From the NCBI RefSeq assembly GCF_963678635.1, contig NC_087070.1, positions 49,085,467 to 49,149,466 on the forward strand: a stretch of DNA of 64,000 nucleotides. The letters are read 5' to 3'. Below, piece by piece: positions 1 through 9,232 of the stretch; the first letter of the stretch is position 1; every line of letters begins with the position of its first letter. The translations under genes were made by a program, and so were the position numbers. The stretch comes from Symsagittifera roscoffensis (taxonomy: Eukaryota; Xenacoelomorpha; Acoela; Convolutidae). The notes below the pieces were generated by a model. The model was given only the letters and a program-made list of their open reading frames with translations, was not told the DNA's origin and searched no databases.

Positions 1-202
1 ATTTGCGTTTCGCGACGGGTATTTAAGCATATTTAGATCTTTTTGTCAATTATGTAACTCATTTCTTGCAGGGCTTACTTCTTCTAATAACAATCAAAGT
101 TTTGATAATATTGCAATGGCATAAGGAGCAGGTCAGTTTCCAAATTGTGCGGTTTCTCCCTTTTGATTAAAATTCTTCTGTTTATTATGGTTCTCATAAT
201 AC

Positions 203-670
203 CTTCCTGCCATTCCCTTCTAGCAGATCTTCTTGCCGTCTCCGATCCCGCTCTGCTGCTGCCCAGGCCTGCTCCCCTGAAGCGAACATTCTTGTTCACA
301 CCTCGCATGTTGATGTCCGGATATTCTCTTCTCGGAGATTCACCGTTGCTGCAGTTCTCACCTCTTTGTCCATGTGGCGATTCCTGCCTCGTCTTTCCTT
401 GGGAAGTTTCAGTGTCTTCTTTCACCGCATGGTCGCTTACTCTAATTTTGGACAATTGACCGGCAAGTTTGAGTCGGTGTTTCATGGGAGAGTTTGGATC
501 TTGCATCCGATTGGGATCTTCGGGGACAGTCTTAAAAGCATCCGAATTTGCACGTTCTACTTCTTGAATGGCGAATCCTCCGCTTTTCTGCTTTGGTTTA
601 CTCGAAAGATTTTGTTTCTCGGGTGACATCGGAACTTTTAAAAGAGTTCTTCGAGGACTGAAGCTTCCCA
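203..670 (-). CDS. Coding exon of an unidentified minus-strand gene
   Basis: This is an open frame of about 156 codons on the minus strand, rich in Arg, Ser, Lys and Glu (for example SPRRTLLKVP near its start and SARREWQEG at its end). The composition suggests a disordered, charged protein; I do not recognise a family. The frame can be entered in two ways. One is a splice acceptor (tcctattttag, ending at 671), which makes this an internal exon. The other is the first in-frame ATG at 629-627. The right-hand limit is a plausible donor: GT at 202-201 following GAAG. The frame beyond the donor stays open to 84, but its composition becomes AT-rich and intron-like. The gene would continue off the left edge of the window. 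Its relation to the minus-strand exons at 1165-1440 and 5065-5382 is not settled; the phases do not join 5065 to 670. Confidence 0.45.
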
Positions 671-966
671 CTAAAATAGGATAATGAATCTGGAACTTAA
701 TGGTTGAATAAGCTATTTTTTAACGAGTATAATTGTATGCTTTTTCGGGTGCATTATGATTCGTTGAAAAAAAATATTGTGAAACTCATACTTCGGTATC
801 TTGAAATATTCCTCGATCGTGATGAATCAATTGTGTCTCTGCTAGTACTCTTCTTCAGCTTTCGCGGACTATCTAAAAAAAACAATTGCTCTTATTGGCC
901 GGGCGGCACATTATTGTATAAATCGATAAACAGATACAGAGTCATTTAAATGATTATTAAGAAGCA

Positions 967-1130
967 ATGAACGTTGTGAACTTGCTTAGATCGAGTTGTG
1001 TTTTTCTTTTTATTTCTGGAGAAAGACTTACAAGTTGTTCACGCTCAAATTTGATCTTTTGTGGTTTGACTTTCAACTTTTTTAAGTTCAGTTCAAATTT
1101 ATTTTCTGAAAGGAAGGCAAATACTGCCTC
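967..1130 (+). repeat. Fragment of the R1 dispersed repeat
   Basis: The stretch holds the R1 internal block (frames such as GTTCACGCTCAAATTTGATC, then TTTAAGTTCAGTTC and GGAAGGCAAA) without either end. It lies between the two minus-strand coding blocks. The rest of 705-1160 shows no gene. On the minus strand an AATAAA (complement of tttatt near 1009) could serve the gene ending at 1165. Confidence 0.5.
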
Positions 1131-1164
1131 TGTCTGTTGGCTATGTTTTTTTGTTTGTTGATTT

Positions 1165-1440
1165 TTAATGTTGCTTATTGTTGTTCGTTAGATCATAGGC
1201 CTTAATGGTTCTCCCAGTGAACTGGTTACCGAATGCGTTGTGTCGGTCGAGGGCCTTGCGGAACTCCCTGGAGGCATTAGGTGTGTGCGAGGCTGGCTCT
1301 CCCACTATGAGTTGTTTGAACCTCTTGCTTCTGATCTTGGTGTTGATCATGGTGGTGATGGAGGGACCCCAATCATCACCAGATGAAAATATACTCCTCC
1401 TCCTATGCTCCAACAGTCTGTTCATGCCGATCGCATACTC
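1165..1440 (-). CDS. Terminal coding exon of an unidentified minus-strand gene
   Basis: This minus-strand exon has 91 sense codons and ends in TAA at 1167-1165. It begins after a good acceptor (tatgtttcacgcag) and starts in phase 0 with EYAIGMNRLLEHRRRS. It then reads SSGDDWGPSITTMINTKIRS and later ASREFRKALDRHNAFGNQ. Base composition is clearly higher in GC than in the flanks, and codon use looks normal, so I take it as real. I do not recognise the family. It joins in frame to the exon at 5382-5065, which ends in phase 0 (AAG, then gtttgc). That would give a protein of about 197 residues with an Asn/Ser/Thr-rich first half and a basic second half. Additional small exons between the two are possible. 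An AATAAA on the minus strand near 1010 could be its poly(A) signal. Confidence 0.6.
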   Translation of the reverse strand, partial: EYAIGMNRLLEHRRRSIFSSGDDWGPSITTMINTKIRSKRFKQLIVGEPASHTPNASREFRKALDRHNAFGNQFTGRTIKAYDLTNNNKQH

Positions 1441-2604
1441 CTGCGTGAAACATACGAGATACCAACTCATGCTTATTTCTGTGCAAAACAACACACTTAG
1501 TACCAGGGTTGCATTGTTATTAACAATCCTGTGAATAACACTGTTTTTTAGCGTTATGTAACCAGTCGTGTTATTTATTTACTACTGTTCAAACTGACTC
1601 ATTTCACATAAAGCAGGGTTAGAGAGAGCTTTTTCTACGATGGGATTTGTCCACTAGGACCTGGGAAACCGCCTTGATCTGGAAAAATTTGGGAAAGTGG
1701 CTTTTGTATTCGTGTACTGAAATCTGATTGAATGTAATTCGTTGCTTGGTACACTGCTCAAAGTATTGTTATGTTTTACGCAAGAGTTAACCGAAAAAAG
1801 AAAATTTATTTGAAAGATAAGAAATTCTAGTGTAATAGTCAGACAGCATTTAGCAAGAGGGATAAAATTTGGACAACATTTTTTTGAAGTAATTTTCAAG
1901 TATCATAAACCAATTTTAAAAAATTTAACCAAATCGGTGTGGCCAATTTTGCCTTTAAACAGTGATAAAACGAATTACAATTACTCTCAAACTTATCGTA
2001 AATGATGCAATTTCTTAGTCATAGTGGGCTCGCGAATTTTGTCGGACGTTATCAATCAAATTGTTAATTATCGATCGATGGAGCAAGACTGGGTAAAGGT
2101 TCGCGGTGGCGTGGACTAAAACGATTCCTTGGCCTTGCTTAGGTTCAGAATACACTCCTGAAAAGCTTATATATGAGCCAATAATAATTGGTTAGATATG
2201 AACTGTGTTTAACCAAATTGGTTCATCCAATTAGTTATTGGTTAAATCAGTTTAACAAACTATTTTTTAAATCAATTGGTCAAACCAATTGTTAAAAAAA
2301 ATTTTATGTCGGAAATCGCTGTTGAAAACTTCCTTCAGATGAGAGAAAGTGGGGTTTAACTTGGTTATAACAGTACTTACATGTAATATTAGGAAATTAA
2401 TCAACTTTGCAATTTTAGATCAGTTTCTGTTGCGCGTTCGCGTAAAACAAATCTAGAGTCGAACATGAGCTTTTCAAAAGGATGCTTACGCTTGCGATAA
2501 GCAAGCGTTATCAAACTGGAATATAGTCTGTTTTTCTAGTTAACAATTATTTTAACAGAATCATTTGATAGCTTGCTTTATTAATGAAAGAAATTTTCAA
2601 AAAT

Positions 2605-2690
2605 GTGGGTCCAGTAGTGTGTTGGTAAAAAGCGGGGCTATGTCGCGAAGGATCAATCGTTCGAATCCGAGACCATGACTGTTTTTCTAA
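2605..2690 (+). repeat. tRNA-like SINE head (S3-like)
   Basis: A Pol III B-box-like GTTCGAATCC sits near 2660, preceded by a tRNA-like stretch. It is followed by a T-rich run and then directly by an R1 copy. Other heads of this general type lie at 22865, 23945, 38050 and 38800. Confidence 0.4.
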
Positions 2691-2691
2691 T

Positions 2692-2985
2692 TCGATGAAC
2701 GTAGTTCAGACTCTTATATAGCTGGCGATGATTGTTTTTTTTTTGGTTTTTCGGAAGTGTTAAAATTTGTTCAGGTAATTTACTTTTTCGCGGTTTGACT
2801 TTTGATTTTTTTTCAAAATCAGTTCATTTCCTTTGGTAAACGGAAGGCAAAATCGAAAAATGTGATTGAATTCTAATTGTGAAAATGGAATTTAATCATC
2901 AGATTTCCCAGCGGAATGAAAACTTAATTCAATGATCCAGTTTTCTCTCATTGGGTTAGTTTTATCAACAAGAAGTGAGTGTATT
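2692..2985 (+). repeat. R1 dispersed repeat, 3' truncated
   Basis: The copy begins with the R1 5' hairpin (TGAACGTAGTTCA followed by GACTCTTATATAG). It runs through the T-rich tract, the GCGGTTTGACTTTTG block and the 'cagttttctc…attgggttagttttatcaac' block, then stops before the 3' hairpin. Confidence 0.6.
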
Positions 2986-3099
2986 AGTACGAACCTTCTC
3001 TTTTCCAACCTAATTCGCAAATAAAAAACCGACTTTTGAAACGGTAGGCTGCAGTAACAGTATGTCACATGTGATTTAGCATTTGGTTTCCAGTTTTGT

Positions 3100-3316
3100 T
3101 CCCTCTAGTAACGCCGTTGCCTTTGCATCCTATGGTTAAGGGTTTGAGTCCCGGTCTGACCTTGTTTTTTCAGTATGTATGCAATTTTCAGTATACATGT
3201 TCCGGTTAAAATTGATTTGTCGGATTTTCGTTTTTCTGCTCAAGTTTTGTCGGCGTAGTTGCCACATCATGGATTTTGCTTGTTTTGTAAGCAACTTTCA
3301 TTGTAGTTGCAAGTGT
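3100..3316 (+). repeat. SINE of family S2 (tRNA-like head, 3' hairpin)
   Basis: The head reads CTCTAGTAACGCCGTTGCC, then GGTTTGAGTCCCGG as a B-box-like element, then a T-run. The body ends in a hairpin (GCAACTT…TTGTAGTTGCAAGTG). Close relatives lie at 25715-25930 and 36637-36818. Confidence 0.6.
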
Positions 3317-4170
3317 GAGTGATGTTCAAAGTAGTTCCATGGGAACTTGAATTTTTTTCTTTTAATAAGTTAAATTTTTATTTTTTTTTACACAAGCAAA
3401 GCTTGTATGACAGGATGAACTCTCTTTTCTTTCCAACCTAAGTCGTAAATATTAGTGTCCTTTTGATGGAGTATGTGCATAAGATCAATAACCAGCTGTT
3501 AAATACAGACAAAGGATATGAACACAGACTATTATATTATATATATAGCACTTTAGCTTCAAGGTATCATGGGTCTGTTGCGTAGAAGGGAAGGAGACCC
3601 GCAACAAAATAAGAAGTGTTAAACATGGACGGGTTTGGATCTTTCTAATGAACTTTTTCGTTTATTAGTTAAAATGCGTTCGCTCTATAAATTGAGGCAT
3701 GTTAGTTTGTATTTTTTTTTTCAAATTGACTGGTACTGCTAATGCTTCATAATAAGCTTGCGTCACTTAGCATTTTTGTAGACTCATAATTGCCGTGCGT
3801 AGCTTCAGAAGTTTTATAGACCCAAAGTTTTACTCATTCAGTTTTTCTCAGTAGCGATATCAGTCATATTTTTGCTTGTGTATGCGAAGAACAACTTCGA
3901 CTCTGTGTTATTTCATCAAATGAATCGAACAAAATTAATTGTTTCAAACAGCAGTAGTTGATAAAAAGCTCGATTTCAGAAATTTTCCATTTCACTGTAT
4001 CTCGCAGTTTTTTTAAAAGCATAATTTATACATAGTTTGGCTTTATGCTTTCCAATTTATTACATGGAAAATTGTGTCTTTTTGAATTTGCTACCCCTTT
4101 TGCGTTATCGAATTGGCAATTTATTAGCATTTGTGGCTTGTTGATTAGTGCCTGTTTTTTTGGGGGATTT

Positions 4171-4356
4171 AAGCATCTGTGGCCTAGTGGTTAGTGCGTG
4201 AGACACAACGTTGCAAGATCGCACAGTCAAATCCTACACTTAGCCGAGTTTTTGCTAATTCGAGGCTTATTTCTACTTTTTCTTATTTTACTTGATAGAT
4301 CTGCTTTTGGTCGTGTTCTCGCAAGTGTTTGCGAAGCGCAGCTTCGCCTCTCTGTT
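4171..4356 (+). repeat. SINE of family S1 (tRNA-Lys-like head)
   Basis: The head carries TGTGGCCTAGTGGTTAGTG (A-box region) and a degraded B box (GTCAAATCC). The body 'gctaattcgaggcttatttct' follows. The copy ends in the hairpin GCGAAGCGCAGCTTCGC followed by CTCTCTGTT. It is the same family as the copies at 17921, 20951, 39485, 48361 and 52353. Confidence 0.65.
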
Positions 4357-5064
4357 ATAAATTGTTTTAGAAATTCAAAGAGGTTTAAAGCCATCTATTT
4401 TTTTTGCGTTCATTTTTTTTCAACTGTCAAGTTGGCTATGTTCATTATAGTTGCAATTGTGTTCATTGTGTTTTTAGGGGACTAGAAACTTTTTTTACAC
4501 AATCAACTTTTTTGGCTCAACTGGTGTCTTTTCAAAAATTTTCGGCTTTGTTTCCGCCTCGTCAGTTTTGTTCCGATGCTAACTTAAATTTGAAATGTTT
4601 TACTTGGCATGCTTGCCTAGACTGAAATTTTATCGAGACAAACGAAGTTCTTATTAGAACTAGTTTTTTTCCCTCATATTTCGTTTTTTTTTGTACTTCT
4701 AATGTTTTTTTATGCTTGTTTTATCGCAAGTTATGCAAAGCTCCGCTTCGCCTCTGCGTTTTAAAAGTATTTTTGGTCTTTGAATTCCATGGGTCTTTTT
4801 ACCATCCATAATATAAATCTGCGAAAAAGGGTGTTGAGTAGTTTTTGACCAGAACGTTTGGATGTTTTTCAGCGAGCCCTACCCTGCAAAATTCGTGTAT
4901 TTTGACGCCTTTAAACAAATTGTTAGGGTTGGTCGATGCGAAATGGCTGCTGTATAAGAACACCAAAGGAGATAGAAATAGTCCCAAAAAGAAGACCCTG
5001 CGGAAGGCAGTCTTAGAATCATTGTTGGTCTAAAAACATTCAGTTTCTAACTCTGAGAGCAAAC

Positions 5065-5382
5065 CTTGAGGTTTTTGTATTCGGGTAATTCCTCCAGCTG
5101 ATTTCCAGATAAGTTGTCATGGTCATTATATGTTTGTTTGTTCGTTTTGTTCGTTGTAGCTTCTTCATTTCGAGAATGGTCTGCGGAATCGGATGTTTCT
5201 TGAATCGCAGATGTTGACGGAAATGTGCAGTCTATGGTCGGAATATTCTGATCTCTGTTCACCAATAGTGTAGGTCCGGTACTTACTAAGATTTTGTCCA
5301 TTTGTTTCGATTGGGCGTCCAAAATGCTACTCCTTCGAATCGAAGGAAAATTGCTGTGATTTGGAGGTGCAAGAAGGTTCAT
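5065..5382 (-). CDS. Initial coding exon of an unidentified minus-strand gene
   Basis: This minus-strand exon starts with a true ATG at 5382-5380 (MNLLAPPNHSNFPSIRRSS) and runs 106 codons. It ends LEELPEYKNLK at AAG followed by gtttgc, a usable donor. The product is polar and Asn/Ser/Thr-rich, and I do not recognise it. The exon ends in phase 0 and joins in frame to the terminal exon at 1440-1165. The gene probably sits within an upstream intron of SCAPER on the opposite strand, since the SCAPER exons to its right start in mid-protein. Confidence 0.5.
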
Positions 5383-5563
5383 CTCAATTGTGAAATTGAA
5401 TCAATACGCTTCAAAACTTGACTTGATGGTGATCACTTTCACTTTTTGATATACGCAAAGAAATCATGAATGTAAAGAGATAAATGTAAAGAGATCAAGT
5501 TCAGTTTTTCATAAATGTAAAGAAATCGCAAAACTTGAATGTGGGATCATTCGGATGCTGACA

Positions 5564-6004
5564 TTATAGTCTGATTAAAGAATGCAGCGTTAGCTTGAAT
5601 AATTTTAGAGATATTGAATCGTCTGTAATGATTTGAGTGAGATGTTCCGATCGCATATTTCCACCTGTTCGCTTACAAAAGAATGATTGCTGTTGTGTGG
5701 CTTCCAAATCAGACAGTGTGAAATAAACAATTAGCAGTTTGAAGCGTTTAAATTTGAATGGATGTAATAGTGTTTGATATGTGGTGATGCGACGATACGC
5801 GTGTTTTAGTTGGCTTAAAAAGATCATAATTTCTTGGGCTATGAAAGAACTATAAATAACAGGAAGGTGATTGCGCTTATGCATTCGCCTTGGAAGTAAG
5901 AGCGTGATAGTTTGAGGGGGTGTGGCAACATCTTTTGGCCCAAGTTTTACTTCATGCGTTGTCTGTAAATCGCTAGGTAGCTTGTAAAACAACCGATTAT
6001 GCAT
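5564..6004 (-). CDS. Hypothetical 146-codon ORF, possibly an exon
   Basis: This is an uninterrupted minus-strand frame of 146 codons with a real ATG at 6004-6002, beginning MHNRLFYKLPSDLQTTHEV. That length is notable in AT-rich DNA, and the local GC content is above the flanks. No domain is recognised. The second half is basic and hydrophobic. It lies just upstream of the minus-strand exon starting at 5382 and could belong to the same transcription unit or be a chance ORF. Confidence 0.3.
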   Translation of the reverse strand: MHNRLFYKLPSDLQTTHEVKLGPKDVATPPQTITLLLPRRMHKRNHLPVIYSSFIAQEIMIFLSQLKHAYRRITTYQTLLHPFKFKRFKLLIVYFTLSDLEATQQQSFFCKRTGGNMRSEHLTQIITDDSISLKLFKLTLHSLIRL

Positions 6005-6684
6005 GCTTGTGTTTTGGTCACAGCAACTTCGATAATATCATTCAAGCAGATAAATTACAGCGACTAAATTTGATACCACGCCACATCCACCTACTAGCTG
6101 TTTTTGAGCTCCTCAAATTTGGGGGTGCTTGCCTTAAAGTTCAGTTGTGCCGTACTTATCTCCCATCTTTTCATTTTTTGTAGCAATGAATGGTGTCGAA
6201 ATATCTGAACTGTAACTGATTTTTCAACTTATAATTAGTTGGTGCTGTTTTTGAGTATTTTTGTGGCAGCTAATTTCTGTCTACACATGGGGAGCTCACG
6301 TAGCTTGTATTAATACACCAGTTCACTTTCCAATTGAAGTCGATTAAGTCATTGCATAGTTGCAAAGTTGTCTCTGTGTTTAGTTATTTGGCAGCATAGG
6401 ATTTGACCGCTTACTTAGAGCGCATTCACTGTTGCAAAGTATTTATCACAAAATCTTGCCTAGTATTTACAACAAAAAAGCAATGCTGTTCCTTCGGTGA
6501 AAAAATTGCTCAAATCTGGAAGCCCTTGGATCGAATCACGTAGTCGTCAGAAGCTTTTGTTTTGTAAGGTTTTTTTCAAGGCTTTTTTCCTCTATTTTAA
6601 CAAATCCTCTTGCTGTTTCCTTTTGCTTGTGTAATGCCAAGTTCAGCTCCTTTCCTGTGTGCAATTCCTCGTTAAGTAATCATC
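6005..6684. other. No gene or clear repeat seen
   Basis: AT-rich intergenic or intronic DNA. I see no exon, repeat family or signal here that I can support. Confidence 0.4.
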
Positions 6685-6857
6685 ATGAACCCATTCATTG
6701 CTAACTGGCTAGGGGCCGTGATACTAGCTGCCGTCATTTCTACCTGGCTCGTAACACGAGGGTCCGGCGTTCGATCCCTACTTCGGTCCCAGTTGGTGGT
6801 TTCCCGCTCTCATCCGCCGCCTCGAGTAGGTAACGGGTTCAGCAAAATGGATGACAC

Positions 6858-6865
6858 GCCCCTCC
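6858..6865 (+). repeat. Left 8-bp target site duplication of the hAT element
   Basis: GCCCCTCC lies directly before the transposon end CAGGGTGG. The same 8 bases follow the right end at 8617-8624. Eight-bp duplications are diagnostic of hAT insertions. Confidence 0.9.
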
Positions 6866-8616
6866 CAGGGTGGCCACTTGGTTGGGAATAAAAAAGATAC
6901 CTCATTCATATTCCTGAAAAAGATACCAAAAAGTAACCAAGTTAAATTTTGCTTTAAAAAAAGACACTTTCAGACACCGCTAAAACCTGTTGAAAACAAA
7001 TGACTGCAAAATTTAATTTTTTACAGTTGATTAACAAACGAAACAGCAACTGAATCGCGGTCAGCTTCAAGCTTGGATTTCTTCTTTTCCAGATGCTCGA
7101 CCAGCTCTTTTGCTTTTTTGAGCTCATCGTTGGTAGAAGAAATGTCTTTCTGCACTGCTCCTGGCGTTCTGCGCTTGAACACCTGTAGCTCCGATCTAAG
7201 GTCGTCCGCGTACGCTCTTTTTCTGGTGTTTGCCGCATTTTTTGATTTCGTCAAATCTTTGTAAGCTTTCGATGATATTTTGATTAGTTGATGCAACTCA
7301 GCGGGTACAACATACGTTTCGAAACTGTCCCGGTCCCAAAACTCTTGGATTATTCGTAGAGCGTCATAAACCTCGGAAGTTAACGCGTTCGTATACTCTG
7401 TCTCTGTCACTTTCATTGCCGAGAAGCCAGACTCAACAACCATGTTGTGCCCACAAACAATCATAACAGATTCAACTAACGTTCGGAGTTCTGAGAACGC
7501 GTCCAACTTTCCCGTCAGATACGAAAAGCGCAAATCGGCAGATTGGTTGTCGCAGCTGAACTTGTAAGCTGTGAAAGCGTCAAGAACGGCGGAGCAAGAT
7601 AAATGCAAATACATAGACAAGTTGTCCAAATGTTTGATTTTCTTATCAGTGAAATCTGTTAACGGAATGAACAATACATAACAATATCTCGTCAGTGTAC
7701 ATTTCAGGAATGGCAAAAACCGCTTGAGAAGCTCGTTCAACTGAAACTCGTTATGAGTGTTCCACTGCTTGACAATGCCATTTTCCTGTTCTGCAGTCAG
7801 ATTAGACAGTTTGCTGAGAACTCGTCATCTTGAAGCTTAACGTCGTCTAAAGTTTTCGCCGACGACGTATTCCTCAGAAACTCTTCGATATTCAGCGAAA
7901 CGTCGAGCTCAATTGTTGTCATGTACCGGCAAAAACGCGTACCATCCGCAAAATGAACAATCCAGAACTCCAAACGCGATTTTCTATTATAAGTTGTTTC
8001 ATCGACGTGCAGCCCAAAAAGTTTACCGCTGTATAGGTTCCGAAACTGCTCTCGGGCGTAAGGAGCTAGTGCATGTACTGCAATATAACTGGCTTTGGTT
8101 TTTCCGCAGTTGAGAGACGTGAATGATGAACCCGAAATGTCTGTTTATTCAAAACAAGACTCAAAACGTGCAATGCCACCGCGTTGCGAGTTCCCGTTTG
8201 GACATCACAATGTTGCACAAGCGATGCCTGCAAAGTTGGCTGCCGATTGAGAGCTGCTACTTTCGACCTAAACAGTCAAATACTAGAAATCTGTTGATGT
8301 GTAAACACAAACGACTTGCTTTGTTTTTTATCATACCAGTCAAGACAAGAGTTCACTCACTTATGGACATCTGAGTTTTCGTGTTGCGTCAGTCGAGATC
8401 GCCCATTGCTGATATTGATTCGTTTTTTGTCCAACTGACATTCCACAAACTCGTCTTCGCCGTCCACAAGTCTTGCCCAGGAGAAGCCACTCACGAGAGT
8501 CCTGGTTGCCCTGCACTTTCCCATTCACGTCTGAAAATAGATACTTACGTAAAAAAAGATACCAAATAGTGACTTTTAGATACCAGTATCTAAAAAGATA
8601 CCAAGTGGCCATCCTG
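6866..8616 (-). mobile_element. hAT DNA transposon, degenerate, 1751 bp
   Basis: The left end CAGGGTGGCCACTTGG and the right end (complement CAGGATGGCCACTTGG) form 16-bp terminal inverted repeats with one mismatch. They are flanked by a perfect 8-bp duplication. Subterminal motifs AAAAAGATACC and GGTATCTTTTT recur just inside both ends. The interior carries a broken transposase-like gene on the minus strand (about 8520-7021). The short length and frameshifts show a copy that cannot move by itself. It sits inside a SINE, so it is younger than that SINE. Confidence 0.9.
7021..8520 (-). pseudogene. hAT-superfamily transposase-like pseudogene
   Basis: On the minus strand the segments read in order. 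First comes an N-terminal part with Cys-rich residues near 8450 (CGRRRRVCGMSVGQ). Then a core at about 8118-7790 (KTKASYIAVHALAPYAREQF, later KLFGLHVDETTYNRKSRLEF) resembles the catalytic-region DETT motif of hAT-like transposases. A shifted frame from about 7830 leads into 7740-7021. That last part contains HNMVVESGFSAMKVTETEY, resembling the ERGFS motif of the C-terminal dimerisation region, and ends in a Lys/Glu-rich coiled coil. At least two frameshifts or stops (near 8130 and near 7800) break the gene. The reading of the N-terminal part is less certain. Activity is not expected. Confidence 0.7.
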
Positions 8617-8624
8617 GCCCCTCC
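8617..8624 (+). repeat. Right 8-bp target site duplication of the hAT element
   Basis: GCCCCTCC follows the transposon's right end …CCATCCTG and equals the left flank at 6858-6865 exactly. Confidence 0.9.
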
Positions 8625-9130
8625 CAGTGGGTAGGACAGGTAGCAAATAAAGAAAATTGCTGCTTGGTATTTTTGAAAGTATGTTTGAAATGAACGATAC
8701 AGAAAATCATCTTTCGAGCCTTTTATTACCCTCGCGATGAACAAGGGTATTGCAGCCGGTGCCAGCTGTTAAAAGTTTACAGAAAGTTGGTTGCAGAAAA
8801 AATTTTGTAAAAAAAATAAACTCCTGGTTGTTGTCTAATTGTAAGATGTGTTGTTCAGTATTCGGACTGTAGATAATGAGTGAATATATATGCTCGGGGT
8901 AATTTTCATTCGAAGTATTTTTTTACCAGCCGACGAATATCGATATCTTGTCGTATCGCCTATCTTGTTAACTGCCCCCCCCCCCCAACCTATTGCAATA
9001 GGGAGAAGAATCGCTGCATGGCGCAAAATTCGTTAAATGCTTAACCGTTGAAGTTGTCCCCGATGAAAGGGAGGACAGTGCTTCTAAACAGGATCCGCTT
9101 TGTTGTACATGTGATGTATGTTTGTGTTAG

Positions 9131-9232
9131 GGAGCGGGAGAAGAAGATGGCGCTGGTGGTGGAGCGGGAGAGAGATGCGGTGGAGGGACTGGTGAAGAGA
9201 CTTCAGGAGAAACAACACCACTCCCATGCCAG
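9131..9232 (+). CDS. SCAPER: SCAPER exon 1 of window (coiled coil)
   Basis: The acceptor is tttgtgttag. The first base completes a codon begun upstream. The exon encodes EREKKMALVVERERDAVEGL and then KRLQEKQHHSHA, matching the end of the SCAPER coiled coil. The donor is gtcagt and the exon ends in phase 2 (AG|A, Arg). A longer frame is open to the left, but the similarity starts here. Confidence 0.85.

Larger units (their letters stand above)
1441..5064. other. Likely intron of the unidentified minus-strand gene, filled with repeats
   Basis: No convincing exon was seen between 1441 and 5064. The stretch holds a cluster of AATTGGTT/AACCAATT motifs at about 2188-2292, a tRNA-like SINE head near 2605-2690, an R1 copy at 2692-2985, SINEs at 3100-3316 and 4171-4356, and another SINE 3' hairpin at 4722-4762. 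Overlapping short ORFs on both strands at 4799-5033 could not be assigned. Confidence 0.5.
6690..8680 (+). repeat. SINE split by a hAT insertion
   Basis: The left part (6690-6865) has a tRNA-like head with a clear B box, GTTCGATCC, at 6769-6777, followed by a GC-richer body. The right part resumes at 8625 (CAGTGGGTAGGACAGG) and ends in an A-rich tail with AATAAAG near 8648. The two halves were one element until the hAT transposon at 6866-8616 inserted. This SINE family differs from S1 and S2. Confidence 0.65.

Noticed and set aside
4799..5033. Overlapping ORFs on both strands upstream of 5047
   Set aside because: No splice sites or recognisable motifs decide for either; likely chance.
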